This document shows positions 8,156-16,879 of a DNA stretch of 41,996 nucleotides, piece after piece (the stretch's first letter is position 1; each line of letters opens with the position of its first letter). Source of the DNA: Planctomycetota bacterium (GTDB lineage: Bacteria > Planctomycetota > E44-bin39). The stretch lies in NCBI GenBank assembly GCA_004376375.1, contig SOJX01000012.1, forward strand, positions 1 to 41,996, written 5' to 3'. The notes beneath the pieces are model-generated. The model saw nothing but the letters and a program-made list of their open reading frames with translations. It made no database searches and was not told the origin of the DNA. The translations under genes and the position numbers were made by a program.

Positions 8156-8955
8156 GTCATCTCGCCGGGTTCCGGTGAATCGGCAGAAGGCTTGTCGGGT
8201 TCATCGGTTTCAGGTGGCGGCTCTTCGGCTTCAGGTTGCGGTTCTTCCGCCTTCGGGGGCAGGTCTTTGAAGGCGATGGTCGATTTTGTGTCGTCGTCGT
8301 CCGTTTCGGACACGGCGCCCGAATCCTTAATACAATGGAACACGGTCGATATCGTACCGGCGGCGGGAAAGAACTTCGCCACAAGGTGCCGGACGCCTAT
8401 GCACCATCCGGGCAGAAGCGGCACGCCGCGGGAACCCGCCATCCTGAGCCCGCACGACAGGATGAGGCCGCGCGCCTTCGCCCCGTCGTAGAGGTCGAGG
8501 TGCGGGTCGTCCTCGCCGCGCGGTTTTTGCGAATGATAAATATTCCTGTCGTTCGGCATGGAGATAATCATCTCGCCGTCCGGCGCGAGCGCGCTTACCA
8601 GCTTCTCCAGCACTTCCTTCGGTTTTTCCAGGTGCTCGAGCACTTCCATTGCAATTATTACGTTGTAGGGACCGCCGACGTCGTCGGTCTCGAGGTCCAC
8701 GATGCGCGCGTCCAGGCCTTTCTCGCGGCAGTACGCAAGGGCGTGCGGAGAGACGTCCATCGCAGTCACTTCGAAGCCGCGCTCCTTGAAAACCGAGCCT
8801 GCAACGCCGCGCCCGGCGCCGGCGTCAAGCAGCTTGCCCGAAGTGTGCACGAGCATGCTCAGGGCGATCAGGGCCCGCTCGCGGCTGCGGTGGTCGAAAT
8901 GCCGGGCCTTCGCGTCTTCCCAGTAATGATTGTAGTACTCGCGCTTACCTGTCAA
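8152..8955 (-). CDS. Class I SAM-dependent methyltransferase
   Basis: A 267-residue protein of the Methyltransf_11/23 type. Motif I LLDAGAGRGVAG (residues 42-53) binds SAM, MDVSPHALAYC gives the acidic end of strand beta-2, and VIIAMEVLEHLEKP is the usual motif around beta-4. The last 50 or so residues are an acidic Pro/Glu-rich tail (PEAEEPPPETDEP), probably disordered. The start is TTG at 8955 with a GGAG 8 bases upstream, only 4 bases after the stop of the GT4 gene. It sits between two glycosyltransferases, so methylation of a glycan or glycolipid is likely; the substrate cannot be read from the sequence. It could also be called UbiG/COQ3-like, but only at fold level. Confidence 0.88.
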   Translation of the reverse strand: MTGKREYYNHYWEDAKARHFDHRSRERALIALSMLVHTSGKLLDAGAGRGVAGSVFKERGFEVTAMDVSPHALAYCREKGLDARIVDLETDDVGGPYNVIIAMEVLEHLEKPKEVLEKLVSALAPDGEMIISMPNDRNIYHSQKPRGEDDPHLDLYDGAKARGLILSCGLRMAGSRGVPLLPGWCIGVRHLVAKFFPAAGTISTVFHCIKDSGAVSETDDDDTKSTIAFKDLPPKAEEPQPEAEEPPPETDEPDKPSADSPEPGEMT

Positions 8956-8959
8956 GCCG

Positions 8960-10144
8960 TTATCTCCGCTGCTGCACGAGATTGTTCAGGACCTTCCGCA
9001 CCGAATCCGCCTGCCGGCCGATGCTGAAATCATGTCTCAGGCTTTCAGTGTTCTCCGTCATCCTGCGGCGCAGCCCATCGTCGTCCAGCAGTTTTTCCAG
9101 AGAATCGGCAAGCGCCTCGGCCGACTTCGGCGGCACGAGCATGCCTGTCTCGCCGTCCTCCACGATATCGGGGATACCGCCTACGTTCGAGGCAACGACC
9201 GGCCGGCCGACGGTCAGTGCCTCCATTACCGAAATCGGAGTACCCTCCCCGTGGCTCGGCAGGCAGAATATGTCGGAAGCCGCGAGGTAGGAAGGCACAT
9301 CCGCGTTCAGGACTCTTCCCGCAAGAATAAACCTCGGGAGCAGTCCCGCTTTTTCAAAGTGCTGCGCCAACCGGTCAAGCAGCGGTCCGTCTCCAATTAT
9401 AATAAAATGAACGTCGGTCCGCGCCTGCATTATCCGCTCGGCCGCGGCTGCAAGCTCCTGAACGCCCTTTTCCGGTACAAGGTCGCCGATAAAACAGACA
9501 ACCCTGGCATCCTCCGGCAGAGACAGTTTCACGCGCGCATCATCCCTGGACGGTGCAGTTCTGAAATGCTCGCCGACGCCGCTCGGCGCGACTGAAACCG
9601 CGTCGGCCGGCTTGGAATACTCGCCGACAACCCGCTCTGCAAGGTCCCCTGACGCTGCAAAAACGTGTTTTGCCGAGCGCACGGCAAAACGCGCCGCCGT
9701 TTTCAGGACCAGCGAGCGCTCGGCATAGTCGTGAATGTCGCTTCCATGCACCATCAGGACAAAAGGCCGAAACAGGAGGCGCGCGGCCGCGGCGGCGACG
9801 CTTCCCGCAGGTATCGCCCAGTGGCCGAAGACCAGCGACGCGCGCCGGCTGAATATGCGCTGTTTGGCGAGCGCGAACGCGCTGGCCGCGTATTCCGCCT
9901 TGACCAGGAAAGGAACGTGTTTCCGCGCTTTCAGAATTTTACCGCCGGAGGAAAACCGGAAACGCCTTACGGGCACGCCTTTTCTTTCTTCAAGAAGCGG
10001 ATCGTCGGGATATATCCTGGGCGCGATGACCTCGAGGTCGAAATCCTCGGAGAGGGCCGCAACAAGGCTTTCGACAAAGTGCGCGCGGTGCGGCTCGGCG
10101 GGCGAAGGATACGCCGCCGTAACGACTTCGACGACGGGTTTCAC
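8960..10144 (-). CDS. GT4-family glycosyltransferase
   Basis: A 394-residue GT-B glycosyltransferase. The N-terminal domain has AAYPSPAEPHRAHFVESLVAAL and the acceptor-side motif VHGSDIHDY. The C-terminal domain shows VCFIGDLVPEKGVQELAAA, a GDGPLLDRL segment and the EX7E-type motif in HGEGTPISVMEAL, which binds the nucleotide sugar. These are standard for retaining GT4 enzymes working on lipid-linked or surface glycans. Length is normal. Its ATG overlaps the end of the GT2 gene (4 bases), and 4 bases separate it from the methyltransferase, so the cluster is one operon. Donor and acceptor sugars cannot be assigned. Confidence 0.92.
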   Translation of the reverse strand: MKPVVEVVTAAYPSPAEPHRAHFVESLVAALSEDFDLEVIAPRIYPDDPLLEERKGVPVRRFRFSSGGKILKARKHVPFLVKAEYAASAFALAKQRIFSRRASLVFGHWAIPAGSVAAAAARLLFRPFVLMVHGSDIHDYAERSLVLKTAARFAVRSAKHVFAASGDLAERVVGEYSKPADAVSVAPSGVGEHFRTAPSRDDARVKLSLPEDARVVCFIGDLVPEKGVQELAAAAERIMQARTDVHFIIIGDGPLLDRLAQHFEKAGLLPRFILAGRVLNADVPSYLAASDIFCLPSHGEGTPISVMEALTVGRPVVASNVGGIPDIVEDGETGMLVPPKSAEALADSLEKLLDDDGLRRRMTENTESLRHDFSIGRQADSVRKVLNNLVQQRR

Positions 10145-11079
10145 CTCCGTTTCACCTCGCGGATCGCGTATTCCCGCCCGGTGCCGGCCGCGTAGTTAAC
10201 GATCTCGGCCAGGAGCGCGAGCAGAAGAAGGACCACTCCCACGCCGAGCAGGAAAACCCCGAATACCAGGAGCGGGTACTGGTATTCGAGGCTCCCTTTT
10301 ACGATTTTATAAATCACGAGATAAAGGCAGATTGCAAACCCCAGAAAACCTATGGGAAACCCGAGGCAGCCGAAGAAGCGCCCGGGCCTCCTCGGATACC
10401 TCAGGAGCATCGACACGGCAAAAGCGTCGAGCAGGCTTCCGGGCACGCGGCCCGGTCCGTATTTCGAGCGGCCCTGCTTCCTCGGAGCGTGGTCGATTTC
10501 GACCTCGACGACCTTGAACCCCCTCTGCTCTGCCAGAAGCGCGACGAGCCGGTGGCTTTCGCCGAAGAAACCGACCTCGTCCAGAACGGAGCGGCGAAAG
10601 GCCTTCAGGCCGCAGTTTATATCGTGAAGGCGCACGCCGGAAAGCGTGCGCACGAGTGCGTTGTAAAGCTTTGACTGGACTTTCTTGGACAGGCCGTCGC
10701 TTCTCTTCTTCCTCCAGCCGCAGGCGACGTCCGCGCCGGCCTCGAGCGCGGCAAGAAGTTTCGGGATTTCCTCCGGCCTGTCCTGTCCGTCCGCGTCGCA
10801 GGTGACGACGATATCGCCCACGGCGACCCCGCACCCGGCGGCGAGCGCGGCCGACTTGCCGAAGTTCCGCCGAAGCGCCACGACTGCAACTTCGGAAATT
10901 GCCTCATGCAATTCATCGAGAACGCGGGACGTATCGTCGGTGGAGCCGTCGTCCACGAAGACAATCTCAAAGCTTTTACCGGCGTCGTCGAAAACGGATT
11001 TAATATCGCGGGCAAGGTCGCCGAGTGAGGCCGCCTCGTTGAAGGCAGGAACGACAACTGAAAGGTCCACTTTCGTCAT
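10141..11079 (-). CDS. GT2 polyprenyl-phosphate glycosyltransferase, DPM1/ArnC-like
   Basis: A 312-residue inverting GT-A enzyme. It has VVVPAFNEA (8-16), VDDGSTDDT (42-50), RRNFGKSAAL (70-79) and CDADGQDRPEEI (94-105, containing the metal-binding DXD). INCGLKAFRR and RKQGRSKYG follow, and two transmembrane helices lie near the C terminus (about 240-295). This is the arrangement of DPM1, GtrB and ArnC relatives, which move a sugar from a nucleotide onto dolichyl- or undecaprenyl-phosphate. Such lipid-linked sugars are the donors for GT-C enzymes such as the TMTC-like protein encoded three genes downstream, so the two probably work in series. The coupling is inferred from operon position; the family is clear. 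Confidence 0.92.
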   Translation of the reverse strand: MTKVDLSVVVPAFNEAASLGDLARDIKSVFDDAGKSFEIVFVDDGSTDDTSRVLDELHEAISEVAVVALRRNFGKSAALAAGCGVAVGDIVVTCDADGQDRPEEIPKLLAALEAGADVACGWRKKRSDGLSKKVQSKLYNALVRTLSGVRLHDINCGLKAFRRSVLDEVGFFGESHRLVALLAEQRGFKVVEVEIDHAPRKQGRSKYGPGRVPGSLLDAFAVSMLLRYPRRPGRFFGCLGFPIGFLGFAICLYLVIYKIVKGSLEYQYPLLVFGVFLLGVGVVLLLLALLAEIVNYAAGTGREYAIREVKRR

Positions 11080-11096
11080 TGGCGCTCGGCATGTTC

Positions 11097-11190
11097 GGTT
11101 ATTCGGCTGTCCGGTTCGTCAGTTCTTCAGTTCTTCGGTTCTTCGGTTCTTCGGTGTTATTTTTTTAAACTCAAACCTCAGGCCTCAAGT
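11097..11190. repeat. Composite 8-bp and 7-bp tandem repeat
   Basis: Seven degenerate 8-bp units of GGTTCTTC type (11097-11152) are followed by an AT-rich bridge and three 7-bp units of CTCAAGC type (11170-11190). The same order occurs at 30425-30545. It fills the gap between the HAD and GT2 genes, and no promoter is obvious. Confidence 0.85.
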
Positions 11191-11206
11191 CTATTTCTCC
11201 GCGATG

Positions 11207-11929
11207 TCAGACTTCGAGCTTGAAGTCTTCGCGGAGAATGTCGAGCAGGTCCCAGAAATTATGTATCTCGTACTTCGGTTTTGAACGCGAAGTCCTGTTC
11301 AGATGCTTTCCTCCGCGCTTGTTCCAGACGGTAATCATGCCGATCCTGTTCGGGGGGTCGATGTCGTTGGCGGGATTGTCGCCGACGTACATGGTCGTTC
11401 CCGGTTTCAGGTTCAGGTCGCTGCACGCGCGCTGGTAAAGTTTCACGTTCGGCTTCGATATACCGATCTGGTCGGAAACGAAAATCGCGTTGGGTGAGAT
11501 GTATTCCAGCACTTCGATGCGGATGAGTTTCTCGATCTGCTTGACGGTTATGCCGGCGGTGATTATCCCCAGGACAAGGTCGGTGTTGTCGAGAACGCGC
11601 AGCACCTCGAGCACGTCTTCGTACGCCTTGAGCTTCTGGAACTTCGTGTCATGGTAGGCGACGACGGCGGCGGTTATGAGGACCGCCGGGTTGATCCCCT
11701 TGATAAAGCGGCGGGGGACGCGCTGAAGGAGCTTGTCGAAATGGTACTCGTAATTGGAAGAGAACTCGGTGACGACCTCGTTGAGCTCAGCCTTCAGGTC
11801 GGCGGAGTTCATCCGAAGGCCCATGCGGATCATGGCTTCAATCGCACGCTCGCGGGCAACCTCGGCGAACTCGGACGTCGAGTAGAGCGTATCGTCGATA
11901 TCGAAAAAGATTGCTTTCAGGAGCGACAC
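11207..11929 (-). CDS. HAD-superfamily hydrolase
   Basis: A 240-residue HAD hydrolase with a cap domain. Motif I is FFDIDDTLY with the nucleophile Asp10 and acid Asp12. Motif II is the Thr in GIITAG, motif III is the Lys in GISKPNVKLY, and motif IV is MYVGDNPANDI. Subfamily IA proteins of this shape are phosphatases of small phospho-substrates (for example YjjG-like nucleotidases). The start is GTG at 11929 with GGAGG 4 bases upstream. It precedes the glycosylation genes on the same strand but is separated from them by 127 bases of tandem repeat, so membership of that operon is uncertain. Exact substrate unknown. Confidence 0.88.
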   Translation of the reverse strand: MSLLKAIFFDIDDTLYSTSEFAEVARERAIEAMIRMGLRMNSADLKAELNEVVTEFSSNYEYHFDKLLQRVPRRFIKGINPAVLITAAVVAYHDTKFQKLKAYEDVLEVLRVLDNTDLVLGIITAGITVKQIEKLIRIEVLEYISPNAIFVSDQIGISKPNVKLYQRACSDLNLKPGTTMYVGDNPANDIDPPNRIGMITVWNKRGGKHLNRTSRSKPKYEIHNFWDLLDILREDFKLEV

Positions 11930-12084
11930 GCCGCCTCCGTTTCTTGGAATCGACCTGTGCCACTTCGAAAGGAGCCAAGGTCACGCCGCCTTCGGAAAAA
12001 GCTCCACTTCACCCGAATCACGGCGGCTATCCCGGACGCCCCCCGCCCGCCGGCAGTCGGGCGCCCTTTCCCGTTATGGTTTCG

Positions 12085-12136
12085 GCCGCACATGGTGCGG
12101 CTCTACGTAAGCCCCCGGCCTTGCGACCGGGGGCTT
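12085..12136 (-). terminator. Terminator hairpin after the second secretin gene
   Basis: A strong stem AAGCCCCCGG (12109-12118) pairs with 12127-12136 around an 8-base loop. Next to it 12085-12091 (GCCGCAC) pairs with 12095-12101 around ATG. They lie 30 bases beyond the stop of the 12167 gene and probably end the long operon. The rest of 11930-12166 shows no gene. Confidence 0.75.
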
Positions 12137-12166
12137 CAATTCCAGATTGTTCAAGCGCGCTTCGAA

Positions 12167-14899
12167 TTACTTCGGTTTTGCGAGCTTGTCGCCGAAAATG
12201 CGCCTTTCCTCGTCACGGACCACGACAATCTTGGCTGTGATAAGGATAAGCAGGTTCCGCCGCTCGTTCGAGAATCCTGTGCGCTCGAACAGCCAGCGGA
12301 AAATCGGCATATCGCCCAGAATCGGAATCGTGGAGATGAACTCCCTTTCCGTAATCTCCTTAAGACCGCCCAGGAGAGCGGTTCCGCCGTCGGGTACCGT
12401 AACCGTCGTGAAGGCCCGCTGGAGAGAAATCTCGGGGATTTCAATCGGCGCCTGAATGGCGGCGGGCGTCGTGGTACCGAGGTTGACGATAATCGTAGAG
12501 ATGGTCGGCGTGGTGAGCGCCGCCAGCGTCGGGCGCACGTCAATCGTGATGTACTTCCGGTCGCTGGAAACAATCGGCTTTACGTCGAGAACCAGTCCCT
12601 CCTGGAAGTTCTTGACGATCGGGTCGGCGACTTCCGCCGCCACGAGACCGATACCGCCGCCGGTCACGTCATAGTCGGCGATGTAAGCGCGCTGGTTGAG
12701 CACGCTGATGTAGACGCGCTGACGGTTATGCGCCGTAATGATGGCGGCCGTCATGCGGTGGGTCTTCGCGATTTCCTCTTCCAGGTGCACGAGAGCTGAA
12801 AGCTGGAACGGCTCGAGCCAAGTCGAGCGGAGGAACCACCCGTCTCCGCCCTGCAGGCGGGCGCCGCCGAACCACTGGTAACCGTCGAACATGTTCTGCA
12901 TGCGCGAGAAAATCGTCGCAGCCCTGCCCGGACGGTTGGGGTTACGGGGCGCAGTACCGGCGTCCGTGCCGCCGGACTGGTTCGAGATCATCGTGTAGCC
13001 CGTTCCGAAGTCGGCCCCCAGGCCCGTGTAGTCGACGCCGACGTCGCGCAGGTAGTCGTCGAAAACGTCGACGAACCTGCACTCGACGATGACGAAAATA
13101 CCTGAGTTCTTACGCAGGTTATTAAGAATATCGCGGATCTGCTTGTGAATTTCACGCGTGTTGATAACCAGGAGCTGGCCGCGGTGATACGAAATCGTAC
13201 CGAAGCCTTCCTCGTCCGGCCATGCATCCTCGCCGGTCGAAGCCTGGATTATCTCGATAAGTGTTTCAGGGTCCATCCACGGTTCATCTTCTTCATCAAA
13301 TTCCTCGAACGTGACCTGGCCGCCTCCGTCACCTTCGGGGTCGAACACGCGGATGTCCGGTCCGGTGAAATTCGGCACCTTGGTGAGAATATCGGATACG
13401 TTATATATCTCGAATATTCCCTTGCCGAGATGCTGACCTTCCTCGGTGATAAAAATAACATTGTCCTTGAAGATATACATCAGGTCCGTCTGGTCCATGA
13501 TGAGGTTGAGCGCGTTCTGCAGGAGCGCGTCCTTCAGCTGAATCCTTACCGGCTTGTCGGCTTCGACATCCGGGTCGATGGCGATGTTCAGGCCGGTGAT
13601 GTCCTGCAGGAACGAGACGACCTCGGAAAGCGGCGTATCCTGGAACGCCAGGCTCACTCGCCTGTTGGCCAGGACGCGGCGAATCCTCTGGATCTCCTCG
13701 GGCTCGATGTCGATTTCCGGGGCAACGCCGACGTGGCGCCGGCTGATCCGCTCCCACTCGCGCTTGCCGGGGAATACGGCGGCGTCGTTGTACGGCACAA
13801 CCGCCTGGGCCATTGTTTCCCAGTTGCCCTGGAACGATTCATAACTTTCCTCGATCGAGCGGATGAGCGTATAATGGTGGCGTCCCTTGATGGCATAATT
13901 GAGGAGGCGCTTGCCGATCTTGTTGCCGGGATCCTGCTCGAGGATTTCCCGGCAGATCTTCTCCGCCGCCGTGTAACGGTTCAGGAGCAGCGCATCCGTG
14001 GCGCGCTTTCTGAGCCGGTCGAGCTTGGCCTTGCGGTACTCTTTCAGCCTGGCCCATTCCTTTTCAGCCTGGTGCAGCGCCGTCTCTTCTTTTTTGAGCC
14101 GCTCACGATATTTCTGGAACTTCTGCTTCTTCTTCGCGTCGTAAATGAGCTTTGTGGCACGGCGCGCGTAATCGTTCTTGTCGATCTGATACGGGAACCA
14201 GCGGATCATCTCAAGCGCCAACTCGAACTGCTTGATGGCCTCATCGTATTTGCCCATGTCGTAGAGGTCGTAGCCGGCGTTGAAGGTCCGCTCGAGCTCG
14301 ATCTCCTTCTGGCGGATGAGAACAAGCTTCATCTGGTAGAGGTTGTTGGCGTTGATTTCAAGCGACGGTTCGCGCTTGTCGTTGATCCACTGTGTCAGAA
14401 GCAGGTATTTCTGCGCTTCCGTGTGCAGCGGATCAAGGCGCAACGCGTGCTTGAAGCTCACTTCCGCTTCGTCGTACCGGAACTCTTTGTAGAGCCTCAG
14501 CCCGGTCTGGAAATACGACTGGGCCAGCGACCTGCTCATACGAAGATGCTGCTCGTACTCGCTGAGCGTTTCAAAGTCTTCTTTCGGCACGTCAGCGACG
14601 ACGACAGGTTTCGGTTTGGGACGCGGTTTCTTCTTCAAGCTGCGCTTTTTAGTCCGACGCGTATCAGACTTGGCAACCCTTTTCTCTTTTTTCTCTTTAG
14701 GCCCAGCTTCCTTTGCCACGGGTTTCGGCGTTTCGCCTTTTTCGGAAGGCTTGGCCACGGGTTTCTTTACCGTCCTCTTTTGAGAGGCCGTTTTCGAAGC
14801 CTTCGTGGTCTTCTTCCTTGGTTTGGACTGCGTCGAAGAGCAGCCGGCGAAAGCCACCGCGAGGATGATGAGCCACACCCAAGCAAGGCGGTGCTTCAT
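12167..14899 (-). CDS. TPR-secretin outer-membrane lipoprotein (second copy)
   Basis: A 910-residue protein. Residues 1-20 form a lipoprotein signal ending in FAGC (Cys20), then comes a Lys/Arg-rich basic spacer to about residue 95. TPR-like helices follow (about 110-330, for example YFQTGLRLYKEFRYDEAEVSF and GYDLYDMGKYDEAIKQF). An STN/N0-like domain lies at about 410-490 (LAFQDTPLSEVVSFLQDITGLNIAID). From about 600 there is a secretin core ending in VPDGGTALLGGL and IPILGDMPIFRWLF. Secretins form large gated outer-membrane channels. I chose the ATG at 14899 rather than 14968 because the signal peptide starts there and AGGAG lies 6 bases upstream. It is last in the long operon, 167 bases after the last exbD, and is a diverged paralogue of the secretin at 22386-25025. 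Confidence 0.9.
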   Translation of the reverse strand: MKHRLAWVWLIILAVAFAGCSSTQSKPRKKTTKASKTASQKRTVKKPVAKPSEKGETPKPVAKEAGPKEKKEKRVAKSDTRRTKKRSLKKKPRPKPKPVVVADVPKEDFETLSEYEQHLRMSRSLAQSYFQTGLRLYKEFRYDEAEVSFKHALRLDPLHTEAQKYLLLTQWINDKREPSLEINANNLYQMKLVLIRQKEIELERTFNAGYDLYDMGKYDEAIKQFELALEMIRWFPYQIDKNDYARRATKLIYDAKKKQKFQKYRERLKKEETALHQAEKEWARLKEYRKAKLDRLRKRATDALLLNRYTAAEKICREILEQDPGNKIGKRLLNYAIKGRHHYTLIRSIEESYESFQGNWETMAQAVVPYNDAAVFPGKREWERISRRHVGVAPEIDIEPEEIQRIRRVLANRRVSLAFQDTPLSEVVSFLQDITGLNIAIDPDVEADKPVRIQLKDALLQNALNLIMDQTDLMYIFKDNVIFITEEGQHLGKGIFEIYNVSDILTKVPNFTGPDIRVFDPEGDGGGQVTFEEFDEEDEPWMDPETLIEIIQASTGEDAWPDEEGFGTISYHRGQLLVINTREIHKQIRDILNNLRKNSGIFVIVECRFVDVFDDYLRDVGVDYTGLGADFGTGYTMISNQSGGTDAGTAPRNPNRPGRAATIFSRMQNMFDGYQWFGGARLQGGDGWFLRSTWLEPFQLSALVHLEEEIAKTHRMTAAIITAHNRQRVYISVLNQRAYIADYDVTGGGIGLVAAEVADPIVKNFQEGLVLDVKPIVSSDRKYITIDVRPTLAALTTPTISTIIVNLGTTTPAAIQAPIEIPEISLQRAFTTVTVPDGGTALLGGLKEITEREFISTIPILGDMPIFRWLFERTGFSNERRNLLILITAKIVVVRDEERRIFGDKLAKPK

Positions 14900-15025
14900 G
14901 GAGGACTCCTTTCCGCGATTCGGCTGATAAGTCTCGGTCTTTGTCAGCGTGCTTTGACCATCCGCCACGATTAAACCATCGGACGATGCTTCAGAAGCGC
15001 GCTGAGAAAGATCGAAAAATCGTTT

Positions 15026-15058
15026 GCCGGGAGAGGCGGGGTCAGCCGCCTCCCCGGC
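15026..15058 (-). terminator. GC-rich hairpin downstream of exbD copy 1
   Basis: 15026-15039 (GCCGGGAGAGGCGG) pairs with 15046-15058 with one bulged base and a GGTCAG-type loop. It is closely similar to the hairpin at 15715-15742, as if it had been copied together with the exbD gene. It may stabilise the 3' end or reduce transcription into the next gene. Confidence 0.75.
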
Positions 15059-15066
15059 GAAACGTT

Positions 15067-15618
15067 CTAAAACGGTATTTCAGGCGCCGCGAACGCTATA
15101 TCTGTAATGCCCGCAGCGGTTGCCGTGTCCAACGTCCGCACGATCCAGTAAAACGGAACGTATTTGCGGGCGTCGATAATAACGGGCTGCGTCTTCGTGG
15201 GGTCGTCCGCCGGAGGCCGGTAAACGGCCTTCCTCTTCTCAATGTAATCCTTGAGGGCGGCCCAGTCCGGCTGGGAATTACCTTCCTCATCCGGCGCCCA
15301 GTCGAAGACTCTTCCCCTGACCTTCAAGAGGAGGTCTCCGTCCGGTCCTGTATAGCGCGGACGACCACCCGGGCTGTACCACAAAAGTTTCACCCGGATC
15401 CTCTGAAGATCAATCGTAGGTGTGTCAATTCCGGGAATTCCGCGATCTTTCGGCAGGTGAGCTTGAAGCTTACCTTCCTCGGACCGAAACCGACACGCCA
15501 GCATGAAAAAGATCAGGAGCAGGAACGTGCAATCGATCATCGGCGTAAGCGGCAACGCCGGCACCTCCTGCCCATTCTTCCGCTTTTTTCTTTCGCTAAC
15601 TGATTTCCTTTTACCCAT
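15067..15618 (-). CDS. ExbD/TolR-family protein, copy 1
   Basis: A 183-residue protein with the ExbD/TolR plan: a basic cytoplasmic N terminus (MGKRKSVSERKKRKNG), one transmembrane helix containing the proton-pathway Asp (LTPMIDCTFLLLIFFML), then a periplasmic domain. ExbD and TolR pair with ExbB or TolQ to convert proton flow into movement of a periplasmic partner. The periplasmic part is unusual (VKLLWYSPGGRPRYTGPDGDLLLKV) and is nearly shared with copy 2. The ATG at 15618 has GGAG 8 bases upstream; the frame is open to 15708, but that part does not look like ExbD. It follows copy 2 on the same strand, 133 bases away, with a hairpin in between. Confidence 0.92.
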   Translation of the reverse strand: MGKRKSVSERKKRKNGQEVPALPLTPMIDCTFLLLIFFMLACRFRSEEGKLQAHLPKDRGIPGIDTPTIDLQRIRVKLLWYSPGGRPRYTGPDGDLLLKVRGRVFDWAPDEEGNSQPDWAALKDYIEKRKAVYRPPADDPTKTQPVIIDARKYVPFYWIVRTLDTATAAGITDIAFAAPEIPF

Positions 15619-15714
15619 GAGAGGTACTCCTTGAATAAACAAAGTAAAGAGTCCCTCCCTTCCACGAGAAACATAAGAATCAAACTGACAAAGATCAAAC
15701 AACATCATCCGCCC

Positions 15715-15742
15715 GGGAGAGGCGGGGTGAGCCGCCTCTCCC
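15715..15742 (-). terminator. Perfect 11-bp hairpin downstream of exbD copy 2
   Basis: GGGAGAGGCGG (15715-15725) pairs perfectly with 15732-15742 around GGTGAG. It starts 9 bases past the stop of copy 2. No U-tract follows, so RNA processing or stabilisation is as likely as termination. Confidence 0.8.
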
Positions 15743-15751
15743 TTGCGGATT

Positions 15752-16282
15752 CTAATAAGGTATTTCCGGCGCCGCGAACGTTATGTCGGTAATGTCCGAG
15801 GCGACCAGCGTATCCAGCGCCCGCACGATCCAGTAGAACGGAACGTACTTGCGGGCGTCGATGATTACAGGCAGCGTCTTCGTCGGGTCAGAGGCAGGTG
15901 GTCGATATTCCTGCCTCTTCTGGTCGATGTAATCCTTGAGGGCGGCCCAGTCGGGCTGGGCGTTTCCCTCCTCGTCCGGAGCCCAATCGAAGACTCTTCC
16001 CTTGACCTTCAAGAGCAGGTCACCGTCCGGTCCGGTGTAGCGCGGGCGTCCGCCCGGGCTGTACCAGAGGAGCTTCACCCGCACCATCTGAAGATCAATC
16101 GTTGGCGTGCCGGTTCCCTGTCCGCGGTCCTTGGGCAGATGCGCCTGCAACTTGCCCTCCTCGGATCTGAACCGCATGGCCAGCATGAAGAAGATGAGGA
16201 GCAGGAACACGCAGTCAATCATCGGCATAAGCGGAAGCGCCGGTACGTCTTGCTCCCCTTTCTTTTTCTTTCTTTTCGCCAT
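15752..16282 (-). CDS. ExbD/TolR-family protein, copy 2
   Basis: A 176-residue ExbD/TolR protein, and by eye the great majority of its residues match copy 1 (15067-15618). It has a basic N terminus (MAKRKKKKGEQD), a transmembrane helix with the conserved Asp (PMIDCVFLLLIFFMLAM), the shared segment FRSEEGKLQAHLPKDRG, and the same WYSPGGRPRYTGPDGDLLLKV periplasmic region. It is clearly one half of a tandem gene duplication. The ATG has GGAG 9 bases upstream. It lies 48 bases after copy 3. Differences from copy 1 cluster in the N terminus, the segment after KDRG and the helix before the VIIDARKYVPFYW block. The two probably form different mixtures with the single ExbB encoded upstream; that is inference. 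Confidence 0.93.
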   Translation of the reverse strand: MAKRKKKKGEQDVPALPLMPMIDCVFLLLIFFMLAMRFRSEEGKLQAHLPKDRGQGTGTPTIDLQMVRVKLLWYSPGGRPRYTGPDGDLLLKVKGRVFDWAPDEEGNAQPDWAALKDYIDQKRQEYRPPASDPTKTLPVIIDARKYVPFYWIVRALDTLVASDITDITFAAPEIPY

Positions 16283-16330
16283 TTATAGGCGCTCCTTTCA
16301 ACACATCCTTTCAAGCTGCACAACCATCGC

Positions 16331-16837
16331 TCAGGACGATTCCGCCGGTCTCGGCGGACTTACATACTTGCCGGAGCCGGCGATCTCGGTCTTGTAGATG
16401 CCGTTGACCTGGCAGGCGTCAAAGACGATCTGCACGGCTTCATAACGGCACTCCATGTCGGCGCGAATCAGGACTCTCAGCGTGCTGATCCGCTTTTTCG
16501 TATTTTCCCACGGCACCGAGTTGGCGGCGGCGCGAAGATGCTCGCGCAGTTTTTCCTTGTCCAGCTTCTTTCCGCGGATGCGGATGATGCCCGCCTCGTT
16601 CGGGTCCGTGGGCTTCAGAACATTAATGACGACAAGGCCGTGTTTCTGCGCAGCCAAGGCCGCGGGATCAGGCGGTTTCGCCATGTGAGCCCAGGGCAGG
16701 GTCATCTGCTCCGCATCGAGTGCCGAAAGCTCCGACACGATCATAAAGAAAATGAGCAGCAGGAACACGACGTCGATCATCGGCGTCAGGTTCATATCAA
16801 TCTTATGTTCAAAATCTTCGGCTTTTTTTTTGGCCAT
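16331..16837 (-). CDS. ExbD/TolR-family protein, copy 3 (divergent)
   Basis: A 168-residue ExbD/TolR protein, distinct from copies 1 and 2. It has IDMNLTPMIDVVFLLLIFFMIVSEL with the transmembrane Asp, followed by a periplasmic domain with VLKPTDPNEAGIIRIRGKKLDKEKL and VLIRADMECRYEAVQIVFDACQVNGI. The last matches the usual ExbD C-terminal pattern (D...Y..V..v.d.c...gi). It is the most canonical of the three. A GGAGG lies 5 bases before the ATG, the strongest ribosome site of the group, and the gene directly follows exbB by 42 bases. It is therefore the likely core partner of ExbB, with the other two as extra subunits. Confidence 0.94.
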   Translation of the reverse strand: MAKKKAEDFEHKIDMNLTPMIDVVFLLLIFFMIVSELSALDAEQMTLPWAHMAKPPDPAALAAQKHGLVVINVLKPTDPNEAGIIRIRGKKLDKEKLREHLRAAANSVPWENTKKRISTLRVLIRADMECRYEAVQIVFDACQVNGIYKTEIAGSGKYVSPPRPAESS

Positions 16838-16879
16838 TTAAACCTCCTTGAATATCATGAAACTAAAAATACGCCCCCG

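Noticed and set aside
13145..14974. A 609-codon plus-strand frame opposite the second secretin gene
   Set aside because: It is antisense to a protein with clear lipobox, TPR and secretin motifs; its own translation is rich in Arg, Leu and Phe with no recognisable domain.
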